Numbered from the stretch's first letter, positions 27,348 to 36,977 are shown. The stretch: 64,000 nt of DNA from Helicobacter mustelae (GCF_900476215.1 NZ_LS483446.1:992001-1056000); one strand, 5' to 3'. The notes: generated by a model not told the origin, from the sequence alone. Program-made: numbers and translations.

Positions 27348-28658
27348 CTACTCAATTTTATATTTGATCAGCTTATGCTTGAGTACATCTAGCTGCATTC
27401 CCAAAACTTCTGCACATTTTTGAATATCTCCCTTGCAATCTGCTAGTACTTCAGAAATCAGCTCGCTCTCAAGCCCTGCGATTCTCCCTTCTCTTTCTTT
27501 TTTTGGCTGCTTTGGCTCTAGAAATAAATCTTTTTCTAAAATCTCTACCCCATCGCTCAAAATCACTGCACGCTCAACCACAGAGAGCAATTCTCTAATA
27601 TTGCCATGCCATTCATACGCAAGCATTTTCTCCACCGCTTCTTTGCTAAATTTTTTTTCTTCAAAGCCATATTGGGCTATGACCTCCTGGCGCTTCCATT
27701 CTGCCAAAGGCAAAATCTCTTCTTTGCGCTCGCGCAGTGGTGGGATATGCAGCGGGATGGTCTGAAGGCGGAAAAACAAATCTTCTCGAAATTCCTTATC
27801 TGCAATCTTTTTTTGAAGTTCTGCATTGGTAGCAGAGAGAAAGCGCACATCAATTTTGATGCTTTTGGTGCTGCCTAGTCGTGTGATCTCCTTTTCTTGG
27901 ATTGCACGAAGGAGCTTTGCTTGCAAACCTAGGGGCATTTCTCCGATCTCATCCAAAAACACGCTCCCTCCATTGGCACTTTCAAAAAGTCCTGCTTTTG
28001 AGGTAGTGGCATCCGTAAATGCGCCTTTTTCATAGCCAAAAAGCTCAGATTCCAATAGATGCTCAGGAAGAGCTGCCATATTAATCGCAATGAAAGGAGC
28101 AGATGCGCGCAAAGAACTCTGATGGATAAAATTTGCAAAAACTTCTTTGCCTACTCCACTCTCCCCTAGCAACAATATGCTAGCATCTGTCGTTGCGGCT
28201 TTTTGCGCGATTTTGCGCAGTTGGGCTAGCGCAGGAGAATCTGCGACAAAATGCTTTTTTTCTTTTGGAGGCTTTGGGAGATTTTTGGGAGCTTGTTTTT
28301 TTTGGAATTCTAGAAATTTTTTGGTGCGCAACACTGCCTCTAACAAAAGCTCTGGCTCAAAAGGCTTTTGAAAAAAATCTGCTACTCCTAGGCGAATGGA
28401 TTCTACGGCTTTGTTTAGAGTTGCATTTCCTGTAATCACAATCGCTTCATATTTTTTGTTGAGCTTGGCAAGGAATTCTAACCCATCCATTTGAGGCATA
28501 TTGATATCTGTGATCACAAGCTCAAAGCTATCATCCAATGCTTTGAGTGCATCTCTGGGGTTTTTGAAGGTGATGACCTCTAGCTCTTTGACATCAGCAA
28601 AAAATAGCTCTAGGCTTTTGCGCATATTAATATCATCTTCGACAATGGCAACTTTCAT
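27348..28658 (-). CDS. flgR: sigma-54 response regulator FlgR, with DNA-binding domain
   Basis: 436 residues. Receiver domain with the phospho-acceptor in LVITDINMPQMDG (near residue 51); AAA+ domain with Walker A GESGVGKE (near 165), the sigma-54 loop as GAFTDA rather than GAFTGA, and DEIGEMPLGLQ. A C-terminal Fis-type helix-turn-helix follows (ECLADCKGDIQ-like: LADCKGDIQKCAEVLGM). FlgR activates RpoN-dependent flagellar genes with kinase FlgS. H. pylori FlgR lacks this DNA-binding domain, so the present protein is the ancestral, longer form. It follows the HP0702-like gene, as in H. pylori. Confidence 0.92.
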   Translation of the reverse strand: MKVAIVEDDINMRKSLELFFADVKELEVITFKNPRDALKALDDSFELVITDINMPQMDGLEFLAKLNKKYEAIVITGNATLNKAVESIRLGVADFFQKPFEPELLLEAVLRTKKFLEFQKKQAPKNLPKPPKEKKHFVADSPALAQLRKIAQKAATTDASILLLGESGVGKEVFANFIHQSSLRASAPFIAINMAALPEHLLESELFGYEKGAFTDATTSKAGLFESANGGSVFLDEIGEMPLGLQAKLLRAIQEKEITRLGSTKSIKIDVRFLSATNAELQKKIADKEFREDLFFRLQTIPLHIPPLRERKEEILPLAEWKRQEVIAQYGFEEKKFSKEAVEKMLAYEWHGNIRELLSVVERAVILSDGVEILEKDLFLEPKQPKKEREGRIAGLESELISEVLADCKGDIQKCAEVLGMQLDVLKHKLIKYKIE

Positions 28659-28678
28659 GATTTCTCCTTAAAAATTTT
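28651..28678. repeat. direct repeat, copy 1 (flgR ribosome site and start)
   Basis: 28 bases identical to 28887-28914. They include the flgR start codon and its AAGGAG site. A shared ATATCCATTTTG follows both copies at slightly different spacing, so the duplication was originally longer. Confidence 0.85.
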
Positions 28679-28886
28679 CCTATATCCATTTTGACAAGGG
28701 GGAGGGGCTTATATGGCAAGCATAGGAAAGAGCCTGGGCTCCTGGCTCCCGTGCACCCCTGCGCGCTGCACCCTTATCCATCCCCCACCCCGACACGCTG
28801 CTTTATTTTATTATTTTTGAAAGCAGCTAGCGCTGAATGCAGGGGATTTTAAAAACATACCTCCCCCTCCCTTTGTAGAGTTACCG

Positions 28887-28914
28887 ACTTTCATGATTTC
28901 TCCTTAAAAATTTT
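28887..28914. repeat. direct repeat, copy 2 (end of HP0702-like gene)
   Basis: Second copy of the 28-base sequence. Here the ATG overlaps the stop of the HP0702-like gene, as expected for the original flgR start. Its frame reads [12 protein letters not shown] and ends at a stop after about 27 codons, so it now starts only a decoy peptide. Confidence 0.85.
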
Positions 28915-29601
28915 TAGAATCAAATATCCATTTTGCAGGGATGCGCGAACCCAAGTAGGCGGCAGAGTAAAGAGGATTTTGTTTTGGATGGCATTTTTGT
29001 CTCCAGCGCTATCCTCACGCAATTTCACACCACTTTTATATAGGCACTCTAACACATCATCTTTGTGCTGGCGCAAAAGATAAGAAAGCAGCGCAGAAAA
29101 AAGCCCTGGCTGCTCCACATCCTCTGTGACATTCACATCAATCTCGCAGGTGTAATCCAAAACCCTACCCCTCATAGCAGAAACAGGCACAGAGAGATTG
29201 TATTTTTCTCCTTGGGGGACTTCGTTCTTTAGTAAAAATTGATAGGAAATGACATAGTCTTTTTCTAACATCACTTCCTTTGGAGGAGGCATTTCTGGCA
29301 GGAACCAAGGATGGGGGATGACTTGAGGGATGAGGGGTGAGAAAGGAGGCTGCAGATATGTGTCCATGGGGTATCTCCAGCCCTTCCAAAGGGAGCTGGG
29401 CGGGGAAAAGAGAGGAGTATCAAAGGGGAGATTTGGGTGAGATTTTTTGTCCCACAAAAAGGTATCAGGATTTTGCAAAACTAAGGGATTTTGCTTCCAG
29501 TTTTGCGCAAAAAGCCCCACGCAAAAAATGCCAAAAAAAAGCAGAAAAAAAAATGCGAATTTTGCTAGCAAAGGGCTTATTTTTAGCAAATCATTCCCCA
29601 T
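28891..29601 (-). CDS. HP0702-like exported or membrane-anchored protein
   Basis: 236 residues from the ATG at 29601, which overlaps the gyrA stop by 11 bases. One N-terminal membrane helix ([18 protein letters not shown]) is followed by a proline- and tryptophan-rich stretch and a C-terminal beta-rich region with two cysteines ([14 protein letters not shown]). In H. pylori an uncharacterised gene sits at the same place between gyrA and flgR. Function unknown. An upstream in-frame ATG inside gyrA is less likely. Confidence 0.7.
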   Translation of the reverse strand: MGNDLLKISPLLAKFAFFFLLFFGIFCVGLFAQNWKQNPLVLQNPDTFLWDKKSHPNLPFDTPLFSPPSSLWKGWRYPMDTYLQPPFSPLIPQVIPHPWFLPEMPPPKEVMLEKDYVISYQFLLKNEVPQGEKYNLSVPVSAMRGRVLDYTCEIDVNVTEDVEQPGLFSALLSYLLRQHKDDVLECLYKSGVKLREDSAGDKNAIQNKILFTLPPTWVRASLQNGYLILKIFKEKS

Positions 29602-32050
29602 CCTCTGGCTCTTTTTCCTCTTTGGGGCAGCTGCTAGCATAGGCTACCTTTTCGCCTGCGACATTCACGATCTTGACACCGCTTGTGTTGCGACCCGCCT
29701 CGCGGATGGCCTCTGTATCCACGCGGATCATCTTGCCACTGGTGGTTAGCACCATGAGATCCATATTTTCATCATTGACATTGATGATGCTTACAAGCTT
29801 GCCAGTTTTGGCGGTGAGTTTCATTACAATAACACCCTTGCCACCACGACTTTGCAAGCGATAAGCCCCTGCGAGCGTTTGCTTACCAATCCCCTGCTCA
29901 CTCACCGTCAAAAGCTTATCATTCTCACTCCTAATCGTAGTCGCACCAATCACACTATCCTCTTTGGCTTTGAAGCGGATGGCAGTCACCCCGCGCGCGG
30001 CTCTACCAATTTCTCTGACATCATTGATGTCAAAGCGGATGCACATGCCCTGATATGTGGCCACAAAGAGCTCTTTGACATCTTGAGTGATGATGCTCGC
30101 AGTCACGAGCTCATCATCAGCATCAAGATTAATTGCACGCACACCAATACTTCTTATATTGCTATATTCGCTAAGATTTGTGCGCTTGACAATTCCATTT
30201 TTGGTAAAAAATACCAGAGATTTGTCATCATGAAAATCTGAAGTAGTGATGGTGGCCATGATTTTTTCATCAGAAGAAAGCTGGATGAGATTTACCACCG
30301 CCTTGCCAATAGCCGTCCTCCCCGCCTCTGGGATCTTGTAGACCTTGAGCCAGTAAAGCTGGCCTTTGTTGGTGATGAATAAAATCGTGTCATGCGTATT
30401 GGCCACAAAAAAAGACTGGATAAAATCATCATCATGGGTATTGCCGCTGATCTTTCCTTTGCCTCCGCGATTTTGCTTCTCATAGACCTTGAGCTGCACG
30501 CGCTTGACATAGCCCCGATGGCTCATAGTCACAACCACGGGTTCATTGGGGATGAGATCCTCTACATCAATGCTTTCATAATCTTCCTCAATTATCGTGC
30601 AGCGAGGGGAGGAGAATTTTTCTTTGATTTCTAGCAATTCATTGGAGATAATCTCATTGAGTTTCTCTTCACTTTTCAAAATGCTACTAAGATACTCAAT
30701 CTCTTGCAAGAGGCTTGCATATTCTTGCTCTATTTTGTCGCGCTCAAGTCCCGTGAGTCTTTGTAAGCGCATTTCTAAAATTGCCTTGCTTTGCAGCTCG
30801 CTTAATCCAAATCTCTCCATCAGTGCATTTTTTGCAATCTCTACATCCTGGCTAGAGCGGATGAGTGCAATCACCTCATCGATGTGATCCAGCGCAATTT
30901 TCAATCCCTCTAAAATATGCGCGCGCGCCTTGGCCTTTTCAAGGTCAAAAATCGTGCGGCGAATCACCACAGTTTTGCGATGATTAATAAAAATATTTAA
31001 AAGCTCTGGCAGGGTAAAGATCTTTGGCTCTTTGTTGTTAATGGCAAGCAAGATAATGCCAAAAGTAGTCTCCATGACGCTAGATTTATAAAGATGATTG
31101 AGCACAATCTCACTCATGGCTTCGCGCTTGAGCTCAATGACCACGCGAATCCCATCCCTATCAGATTCATCTCTGACTTCAGCAATCCCCTCAATCACCT
31201 TATCTCTTGCAAGTTCGCTAATCTGCTCTACAAGGCGAGCCTTATTGACCTGGAAGGGCACTTCATCAATCACAATCACATCGCGAGTTTTGGTTTTTTC
31301 AATATGCACCTTGGCTCGCACTTTGATCCTGCCCCGCCCTGTCCTGTAGGCATCACGAATCCCCTGCTTGCCAAAAATAATCCCGCCTGTGGGGAAATCT
31401 GGGCCCTGCACAAACTCTAGTAATTCCTCACTGCTTGCATCTTTGTGGCGGATCATATAAATGGCTGCATCAATGATTTCATCGATGCGATGGGGGGGGA
31501 TGGAGGTAGCCATGCCCACGGCAATCCCACTAGATCCATTTACCAGGAGATTGGGGATGCGTGTGGGCAAAACATCGGGTTCTTTGAGCGTATCATCATA
31601 ATTTGGTACAAAATCTACAGTGTCTTTGTCTAGATCGCGTAAAATCTCTTCGCTAGCCTTTGTCAACCGCGCTTCGGTATAACGCATGGCCGCTGCATTA
31701 TCTCCATCAATGGAGCCAAAATTCCCCTGTCCATCTACAAGCTCAAGACGCATGGAGAAATCCTGTGCCATACGCACCAATGCATCATAGACTGCGCTAT
31801 CCCCATGAGGATGGTATTTACCAATCACATCCCCCACGATTCTTGCGGACTTTTTATACGGAGTTTTTGAGGTCACTCCTAATTCATTCATCGCATATAA
31901 AATTCTACGATGCACAGGCTTTAGCCCATCTTTGGCATCCGGGAGTGCGCGCCCCACAATCACGCTCATGGAATAGTCTAAATAACTCTCCTTGATGGAA
32001 TCATCAATATTAATATCTATGATACTAGTTTGATCTAGCAAATTCTCCAT
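29591..32050 (-). CDS. gyrA: DNA gyrase subunit A
   Basis: 819 residues, full length. The catalytic tyrosine is Y124 in [10 protein letters not shown]. The quinolone-determining region reads [17 protein letters not shown] with Ser85 and Asp89, the residues of susceptible enzymes; H. pylori has Asn at the first position. The C-terminal pinwheel domain with GRAARGV and QSRGGKG boxes is complete. An eight-C run (31492-31499, in codons for IPP) lies in the coding region. The gene sits in the dgkA-gyrA-HP0702-flgR order known from H. pylori. Confidence 0.98.
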   Translation of the reverse strand: MENLLDQTSIIDINIDDSIKESYLDYSMSVIVGRALPDAKDGLKPVHRRILYAMNELGVTSKTPYKKSARIVGDVIGKYHPHGDSAVYDALVRMAQDFSMRLELVDGQGNFGSIDGDNAAAMRYTEARLTKASEEILRDLDKDTVDFVPNYDDTLKEPDVLPTRIPNLLVNGSSGIAVGMATSIPPHRIDEIIDAAIYMIRHKDASSEELLEFVQGPDFPTGGIIFGKQGIRDAYRTGRGRIKVRAKVHIEKTKTRDVIVIDEVPFQVNKARLVEQISELARDKVIEGIAEVRDESDRDGIRVVIELKREAMSEIVLNHLYKSSVMETTFGIILLAINNKEPKIFTLPELLNIFINHRKTVVIRRTIFDLEKAKARAHILEGLKIALDHIDEVIALIRSSQDVEIAKNALMERFGLSELQSKAILEMRLQRLTGLERDKIEQEYASLLQEIEYLSSILKSEEKLNEIISNELLEIKEKFSSPRCTIIEEDYESIDVEDLIPNEPVVVTMSHRGYVKRVQLKVYEKQNRGGKGKISGNTHDDDFIQSFFVANTHDTILFITNKGQLYWLKVYKIPEAGRTAIGKAVVNLIQLSSDEKIMATITTSDFHDDKSLVFFTKNGIVKRTNLSEYSNIRSIGVRAINLDADDELVTASIITQDVKELFVATYQGMCIRFDINDVREIGRAARGVTAIRFKAKEDSVIGATTIRSENDKLLTVSEQGIGKQTLAGAYRLQSRGGKGVIVMKLTAKTGKLVSIINVNDENMDLMVLTTSGKMIRVDTEAIREAGRNTSGVKIVNVAGEKVAYASSCPKEEKEPEDGE

Positions 32051-32086
32051 GCTTCACTCCGACAAAAAATAAAAAGGGATTCTAAC

Positions 32087-32704
32087 TCAAAAAAGCTTAA
32101 AAAATAAGTAAAGCAGATAGCTAATCCACACAACCAAAAAAAACCCCAAACAAACAAGCTGCAACGCACTTCCCATGTCCTTGGCCTTCTTGGCAAGAGG
32201 ATGGAGCTTAGTGCTAGTAAAATCTATCGCATTTTCGATGGCACTATTCACCAACTCCCCTGCCACGCACAAAAAACAAGGCAAAACTAACAAGATTTTG
32301 TGACTCCACTCCCTGCCAATCACAAACCCCAAGATCGCAAAAATCACCCCCAGCACCAACACTTGACGGAAGGCTTCTTCATCCTTCCATGCAGCCCTAA
32401 TACCATCCATGGAATAAAAAAAAGCATTCCTCAAGCGCCCTATGCCTCTTTTTCCCTTTTTTTCATTGCGATGGATTGCGTCTTCTTGGTGTGCATTGCC
32501 AGCGCGGTGGGTTTGGTCGCGATTTCTTTCGTGAGGAACTTCATTACTGTGGTGATAGATAAAGTGGGGTTGGCTGGCGGAATTTTGCTCATTGTATGCG
32601 ATTCCATTGCCTGCATCGTGCTGATTTTGCTGAGGGATGAAATTTTGGCGTGCAGGGTCGGAGCTGGGATCCACAGCATCGCGCTGATTTTTCTGAGGGG
32701 TCAT
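32087..32704 (-). CDS. dgkA: diacylglycerol kinase with N-terminal extension
   Basis: 205 residues. The last ~120 form a normal DgkA: amphipathic start (GIGRLRNAFFYSMDGIRAAW), three membrane helices and the catalytic ELVNSAIENAIDFTS motif. DgkA recycles diacylglycerol to phosphatidic acid in the inner membrane. The first ~80 residues are additional, hydrophilic and rich in N, Q, H and charged residues. The start overlaps the upstream stop by four bases (ATGA), which supports the long form. The extension has no visible domain; low complexity suggests disorder. Confidence 0.9.
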   Translation of the reverse strand: MTPQKNQRDAVDPSSDPARQNFIPQQNQHDAGNGIAYNEQNSASQPHFIYHHSNEVPHERNRDQTHRAGNAHQEDAIHRNEKKGKRGIGRLRNAFFYSMDGIRAAWKDEEAFRQVLVLGVIFAILGFVIGREWSHKILLVLPCFLCVAGELVNSAIENAIDFTSTKLHPLAKKAKDMGSALQLVCLGFFLVVWISYLLYLFFKLF

Positions 32705-33666
32705 TTTTTGACCTCAGTGCTAAGATTAAAGACTTTTGAAAGACTCCTTAGGGTATCTAGGGAATATTGCTGTGTGAAATTTTTGAGATTCACATAGCCC
32801 CCATCCTTACTCCTTAGCTTGAGTTTGAGGGATTTGGCCTCTCCTAGCAGCAACTCTGCAGCCCCATCAATAGCCTGAGTGAGGGCATCTTTCCAGGAAG
32901 AGAGCTGGGGGTCTTCTTGGATGGTGCTTTTTAGCTGGACTGCAGTCATCCTTACTTGCTCCTCATATTCTTGCTTGCTCATCTCCATTCCTCTTTTTTG
33001 CAAGAATGTATAGGCAAAATTCTCAAGACCCTTGGAATCAATCTGCAGCTCAAGCTCTTGATAGGCTAAATCTTGGCCTGCATTCAAGAGCTTTGCTCCA
33101 AGATTTCGCATGGAAGCCATCTCAATCTGGATGATGTTTTGATTCGCCCATTTAGGATCTTGATTCCTGCGCTTACCCTGTAGCTTCAAGGAAGCTGCCA
33201 AGAGATCAAAACTTAGCTTCCAGTCATTTAATATCTCCCCGATTTTAGCATCCTTGATGCTTTCGCTGCCTTCATAATTCACTTCCACACCGCCAAGATC
33301 TTCTGCCTCATAGATGTCTCCAAAAAAATTTGGGGTACTAAGATGCAGGGTCTCATCGATGCTTTTTGGGGTGATGTTTTTGAAACCAAAACGAATGTCT
33401 CTAACCTCTGTGATCTTTTGACCCCAGAGGGTGGAGAGCTCTAGCCTCTGGCTCTTGCACTCATAAGAAAAAAACCCCTTGCAAACAAAGGGGTCAAAAG
33501 TAATCTGTGCAATGCCGTCTTGATTAAATGCGCTGATGGTGGAATTCACCTGGGCTTGCAGTTCTTTTTTTACCTTGTTGCTGATGATATAAAAAAACAC
33601 AAACAAACCCACGCAAATAAGCGCGCCTATCCCTAAGATAATCTTGGCAATTTTCCTTCCTTGCAT
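32701..33666 (-). CDS. hypothetical single-pass membrane protein
   Basis: 321 residues from the ATG at 33666, chosen because AAAGGAG precedes it; an ATG 13 codons earlier has no such site. One N-terminal helix (IILGIGALICVGLFVFFYII) anchors a large domain with repeated beta-strand-like segments and three cysteines. The build recalls DUF945/YdgA-type proteins, but I cannot confirm it. First gene of the dgkA-gyrA unit; a promoter lies just upstream. Confidence 0.65.
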   Translation of the reverse strand: MQGRKIAKIILGIGALICVGLFVFFYIISNKVKKELQAQVNSTISAFNQDGIAQITFDPFVCKGFFSYECKSQRLELSTLWGQKITEVRDIRFGFKNITPKSIDETLHLSTPNFFGDIYEAEDLGGVEVNYEGSESIKDAKIGEILNDWKLSFDLLAASLKLQGKRRNQDPKWANQNIIQIEMASMRNLGAKLLNAGQDLAYQELELQIDSKGLENFAYTFLQKRGMEMSKQEYEEQVRMTAVQLKSTIQEDPQLSSWKDALTQAIDGAAELLLGEAKSLKLKLRSKDGGYVNLKNFTQQYSLDTLRSLSKVFNLSTEVKK

Positions 33667-33696
33667 CAATCTCCTTTGAAAAATGATTTTTGTGAA

Positions 33697-33702
33697 ATTA
33701 TA
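33697..33702 (-). promoter_or_regulatory. -10 box of the dgkA-gyrA unit
   Basis: Minus-strand TATAAT, preceded by TG, about 31 bases before the ATG at 33666 and directly after the nrfA terminator. Confidence 0.55.
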
Positions 33703-33708
33703 CAAAAG

Positions 33709-33726
33709 TTTCCCCCAAGGGGGAAA
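33709..33726 (-). terminator. terminator of the nrf operon
   Basis: TTTCCCCC directly inverted as GGGGGAAA with a 2-base centre, followed on the minus strand by CTTTTG. It lies 31 bases after the nrfA stop. Confidence 0.6.
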
Positions 33727-33756
33727 GATGGGGCAAGGGGGGATTTTGGTGCGAGA

Positions 33757-35457
33757 TTAGTGCAGCACCCTGTAGTTGTAGGGAACAAGATTTTTGTCAA
33801 GCTCTAGCAAATCTTTTGGCGCATCATCTTGGAGAGGAGATTCATAATAACGCTTGCCATGGATTTTTACAGGCTCTGGCGCGATTTTGCGCATGTCTTC
33901 AAATCCAAGATTGCTCGCTTGCATTTTGATGCCATATTTTGCCGCGATAGCTAATACTGCATTTTGTCCATCTTTGGCATATCTGACTGCTTGGAGGGCG
34001 ATGCGATTGGCCTCTCTTGGGTTATGGAATCCTGAAGAATTCTCTGCATTCAAGAAATCTGCACGCATTTGGCTTTTTCTATGCAATTCCATGGCTTGTT
34101 GGACCACCTTGCTGATAGCTTCATCCTGGGCTTTTTTATCAGCAATTTTAGAGAATTCTGGTAGCTTAGCAAGCTCTGTGCGCAATGAAGCAAGATCCTT
34201 GATAAGACTTGCTACTGCATATTCTGCGCTGCGGATATTGGATGCCACACTCCTTTGAATCTCTTGGACTTGATTTTTTAGATAATCTTCACTTTGAGAA
34301 TGGCAGGCCTTGCAAGAAGCGTTCACATCTAGCAAGGGAGAGGCGATGAAATGATTGCTTACTTTCTTTGCTCCTTTGCGCACATAGGGCATATGACAAT
34401 CTGAGCAGCTCACGCCATTGGCTGCATGCACGCTGCCAGAATAAAGCTCTGCTTCAGGATGCTGCATTTTTAAAATAGGTGCCTTGGTGCTTGCATGGAT
34501 AAAATCATAGGGAAAGCTTGCCCTAACACTCTCATAATAATCATCAAGCATCTCAATCCTAAAGGCTTGACCCTTCTTCCAAAACTTCCAAGGATAAGCA
34601 AGCTCAATTCCGTCTGCTTGCACAGAAATGATCTTATTATCACCACGCAGGGAAGCAAATTCTTCATAATTGCTTTCTGCCTGGATGGTTACCTTTTTCC
34701 CTGTGGGTTGATTGTAGTACTCTACGTGGCATTGCATACAAACAAGGGAGCGCATTTCTTGGCGACTTGCCTGAACCCCATGTTTGGGATCTGCTACATA
34801 TCCGCGAGATACCAGTGCTTTGATGGCTGCGGGACGAGTGATGCGCAAACTCATATCCTCAGGATGATGACAATCTGCACAAGTGCTTCCCATTTTTTTG
34901 CCATGCACAGAATCAGGGCCTTTCATCATCTTGATAATAGTCCAATATTTCATCGTATTGAATTCCACCCAACCATGCTGCTTGACAAGGTTTTGTAAAT
35001 TCCCTGTGTGGCAATTCATACATGCCCCAGGCTGCCCACTAAATTTTTTGAGCCCATGGGCATTGAGATAGTTTTTGTTGTTTCTCAAGGTTTCCATTTG
35101 ATCAATTTGAGAATAGTAGTGGCTACGATTTTGGTTGTAATCATATTTGAAAGAGTATCCATCCCAAAACATTGTAAGTTGTGGATAGCGATTGAGTTTG
35201 CTATAAGGATAGCTTCCTGCAAATTCTGTAGCATGATGGGTGGAATCTTTCATTTGCATATACATGTCTAAGTAATCAGGGAAATTCGCCCCCCATGCTG
35301 CAAAATCAGGATTTTCATCGCTAAGCCCCTTAGCAGGCGCAGTCTTGAGTGCGACACTCTCTGCTTTTTTGGTGGCAATATCACTGCCAAACCACATAAG
35401 CCCAGTGCCAATAAGAACACCAAGCACCAAGAAAAGTAGTAAACTTTTTACTTTCAT
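33757..35457 (-). CDS. nrfA: periplasmic cytochrome c nitrite reductase (NrfA-type)
   Basis: 566 residues. An N-terminal signal anchor (LLLFLVLGVLIGTGLMWF) is followed by five haem sites: CMNCH, CADCH, CMQCH, CSDCH and CKACH. The first, catalytic, haem site is CXXCH rather than the CXXCK of enterobacterial NrfA; this form is known from Campylobacter. The enzyme reduces nitrite to ammonium with six electrons supplied through NrfH. Its partner gene upstream is frameshifted, so activity depends on whether that lesion is real. Confidence 0.93.
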   Translation of the reverse strand: MKVKSLLLFLVLGVLIGTGLMWFGSDIATKKAESVALKTAPAKGLSDENPDFAAWGANFPDYLDMYMQMKDSTHHATEFAGSYPYSKLNRYPQLTMFWDGYSFKYDYNQNRSHYYSQIDQMETLRNNKNYLNAHGLKKFSGQPGACMNCHTGNLQNLVKQHGWVEFNTMKYWTIIKMMKGPDSVHGKKMGSTCADCHHPEDMSLRITRPAAIKALVSRGYVADPKHGVQASRQEMRSLVCMQCHVEYYNQPTGKKVTIQAESNYEEFASLRGDNKIISVQADGIELAYPWKFWKKGQAFRIEMLDDYYESVRASFPYDFIHASTKAPILKMQHPEAELYSGSVHAANGVSCSDCHMPYVRKGAKKVSNHFIASPLLDVNASCKACHSQSEDYLKNQVQEIQRSVASNIRSAEYAVASLIKDLASLRTELAKLPEFSKIADKKAQDEAISKVVQQAMELHRKSQMRADFLNAENSSGFHNPREANRIALQAVRYAKDGQNAVLAIAAKYGIKMQASNLGFEDMRKIAPEPVKIHGKRYYESPLQDDAPKDLLELDKNLVPYNYRVLH

Positions 35458-35468
35458 TTTTTCTCCTT

Positions 35469-35495
35469 TTTGTTAAGTTGATTCTTTGTTAAGTT
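35469..35495. repeat. paired TTTGTTAAG motif before nrfA
   Basis: TTTGTTAAGTT at 35469-35479 and again at 35485-35495, 16 bases apart, in the short nrfH-nrfA gap. The same core motif is paired before nrfH. Confidence 0.5.
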
Positions 35496-35968
35496 AATAA
35501 TCCCGTTTATGTCCCACATCTTTGTGACAAGACACACAGCGCAAGCTTTTGTCTTGATGACTGGCTCTCAAAGTAGGATCTACAACATTTTTTACATAGT
35601 CTTCGTGACAGCGCACGCAGTTCTCCTGCACCCATTGCTTTGTCTTTTCATTGGCTTCAAAATGGGTAGGCAAATTTTTATCGAAAGTAAAAGCCATCAT
35701 ATGCCCCACACCACTTTGTGCCTTGGCAGCCCACTTTTTGACAAAACCATGAGGTAAATGACAATCCACACACTGCGCCACGGATTTGTGTGGACTTTTG
35801 TTGTAATCATCATAGACTTCATTCATTACATGGCAATTATTACAAGCAGAGGAATCATTGCTTAGATAAGAAAACCCATTGGCATTATAGTAAGGTAAAG
35901 ACTCCGCTGCCTACAATCACGCCAACAATGATGATAAACAGAGTCATTAGAATACTTTTTTTCCCCAT
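35494..35968 (-). pseudogene. nrfH: NrfH quinol dehydrogenase, frameshifted
   Basis: Two frames together make one NrfH. From the ATG at 35968 (GGGAG site before it) the first reads GKKSILMTLFIIIVGVIVGS and GVFTLL, then stops. One base out of phase, the next reads YNANGFSYLSNDSSACNNCHV, in two pieces MNEVYDD and on, with further haem sites CVDCH, CVRCH and CVSCH to 35494. The length from start to stop is 475 bases, one more than a multiple of three. NrfH is the membrane tetrahaem protein feeding electrons from menaquinol to NrfA. The break lies near 35886-35892 and not in a homopolymer. Real mutation or sequence error cannot be told apart. Confidence 0.8.
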
Positions 35969-35980
35969 CAAAATCTCCCT

Positions 35981-36008
35981 TTTGTTTGTTAAGTTTTTGT
36001 TTGTTAAG
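35981..36008. repeat. paired TTTGTTTGTTAAG motif before nrfH
   Basis: TTTGTTTGTTAAG at 35981-35993 and 35996-36008, tandem and identical, just upstream of the nrfH ribosome site. The TTTGTTAAG core is shared with the pair before nrfA, so it may be a regulator site of the operon. Confidence 0.5.
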
Positions 36009-36198
36009 CGGTTTTGCCTCTTGCATTTTACTACCTTGAAAATAAGAAAAAACTTAAAAAATCTACTAAAGTAAATGAATGGTAATCACTAGAGATTTTG
36101 CAGCAAACAAAAGGCCAATCCCATGCCAAAAACAGGGCCAAGGGTTACAGGAATTTTGCTCAAAAACAAAAATCCTGCTCAAAAATTTATCCTCCCTA

Positions 36199-36206
36199 TG
36201 TATAAT
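36199..36206 (+). promoter_or_regulatory. promoter -10 of the hyp operon
   Basis: TGTATAAT on the plus strand, 46 bases before hypB. No clear -35 box. Confidence 0.55.
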
Positions 36207-36251
36207 GGGCGCCGATTCAATCCGATTCAATAATCAAAATAAGGAATAACA

Positions 36252-36968
36252 ATGAGAGCAAATTTAGAGAATAACCCTACGCTTGATAAAAAAAGCGTGC
36301 AGATCGTCCAAAAAATCTTGAGCAAAAATGACATCAAGGCCAATGAATTGCGCCAAAAATATGTCGAGGATGGGCTCTATGTAATCAACTTCATGAGTTC
36401 TCCAGGAAGCGGAAAAACTACACTATTAGAGAATCTGGGGCAGTTTGAGGATTTTAAATTTTGCGTGGTAGAAGGGGATTTGCAAACCAATCGCGATGCA
36501 GAGAGATTACAAAAAAAAGGAATTGCAGCTGAGCAAGTCACCACCGGGGAAGCCTGCCATTTGGAGGCAAGCATGGTGGAGCATGCCTATGGCATACTCA
36601 AGCAAAAGCATCAAATCCAGGAGTGTGAATATCTCATTATCGAAAATGTGGGCAATCTCGTCTGCCCTGCAAGCTATGATCTAGGAGCAGCGCTTAATAT
36701 CGTGCTACTCTCTGTGCCCGAAGGAGATGATAAGATCCTCAAATATCCCAGCATGTTTATGTGCGCGGATGCAGTGATTGTGAGCAAATCAGACATGATA
36801 GATTACTTTGGCTTTAGAATCTCACAAGTCAAAGAAGATATGCAAAAACTAAAACCCCAGGTCCCTATTTTCCTCACTAGCTCCAAGGATCCAGAGAGCC
36901 TGGCTGTAATCAAGGATTTTATCATCAACAAAAAGAAAGAAAAATACTTTTCCAACCATTCGTTCTAA
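36252..36968 (+). CDS. hypB: hydrogenase/urease nickel GTPase HypB
   Basis: 238 residues. P-loop MSSPGSGKTTLLE near residues 46-58, ENVGNLVCPASYDLG (the Cys-containing switch) and the KSDMIDYF guanine-specificity motif. There is no N-terminal histidine-rich stretch, as in H. pylori HypB. It delivers nickel for NiFe hydrogenase, and in Helicobacter also for urease, with HypA. It starts the hypB-hypC-hypD operon, nine bases before hypC. Confidence 0.96.
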   Translation: MRANLENNPTLDKKSVQIVQKILSKNDIKANELRQKYVEDGLYVINFMSSPGSGKTTLLENLGQFEDFKFCVVEGDLQTNRDAERLQKKGIAAEQVTTGEACHLEASMVEHAYGILKQKHQIQECEYLIIENVGNLVCPASYDLGAALNIVLLSVPEGDDKILKYPSMFMCADAVIVSKSDMIDYFGFRISQVKEDMQKLKPQVPIFLTSSKDPESLAVIKDFIINKKKEKYFSNHSF

Positions 36969-36977
36969 AGAGTTTGC

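Noticed and set aside
31492-31499. Eight-C run in gyrA as a phase-variation tract
   Set aside because: It lies within an essential gene at a conserved IPP stretch; switching would be lethal.
33757-35457. Missing lysine in the catalytic CXXCK haem site of NrfA as a defect
   Set aside because: Campylobacter-type NrfA naturally has CXXCH at this place.
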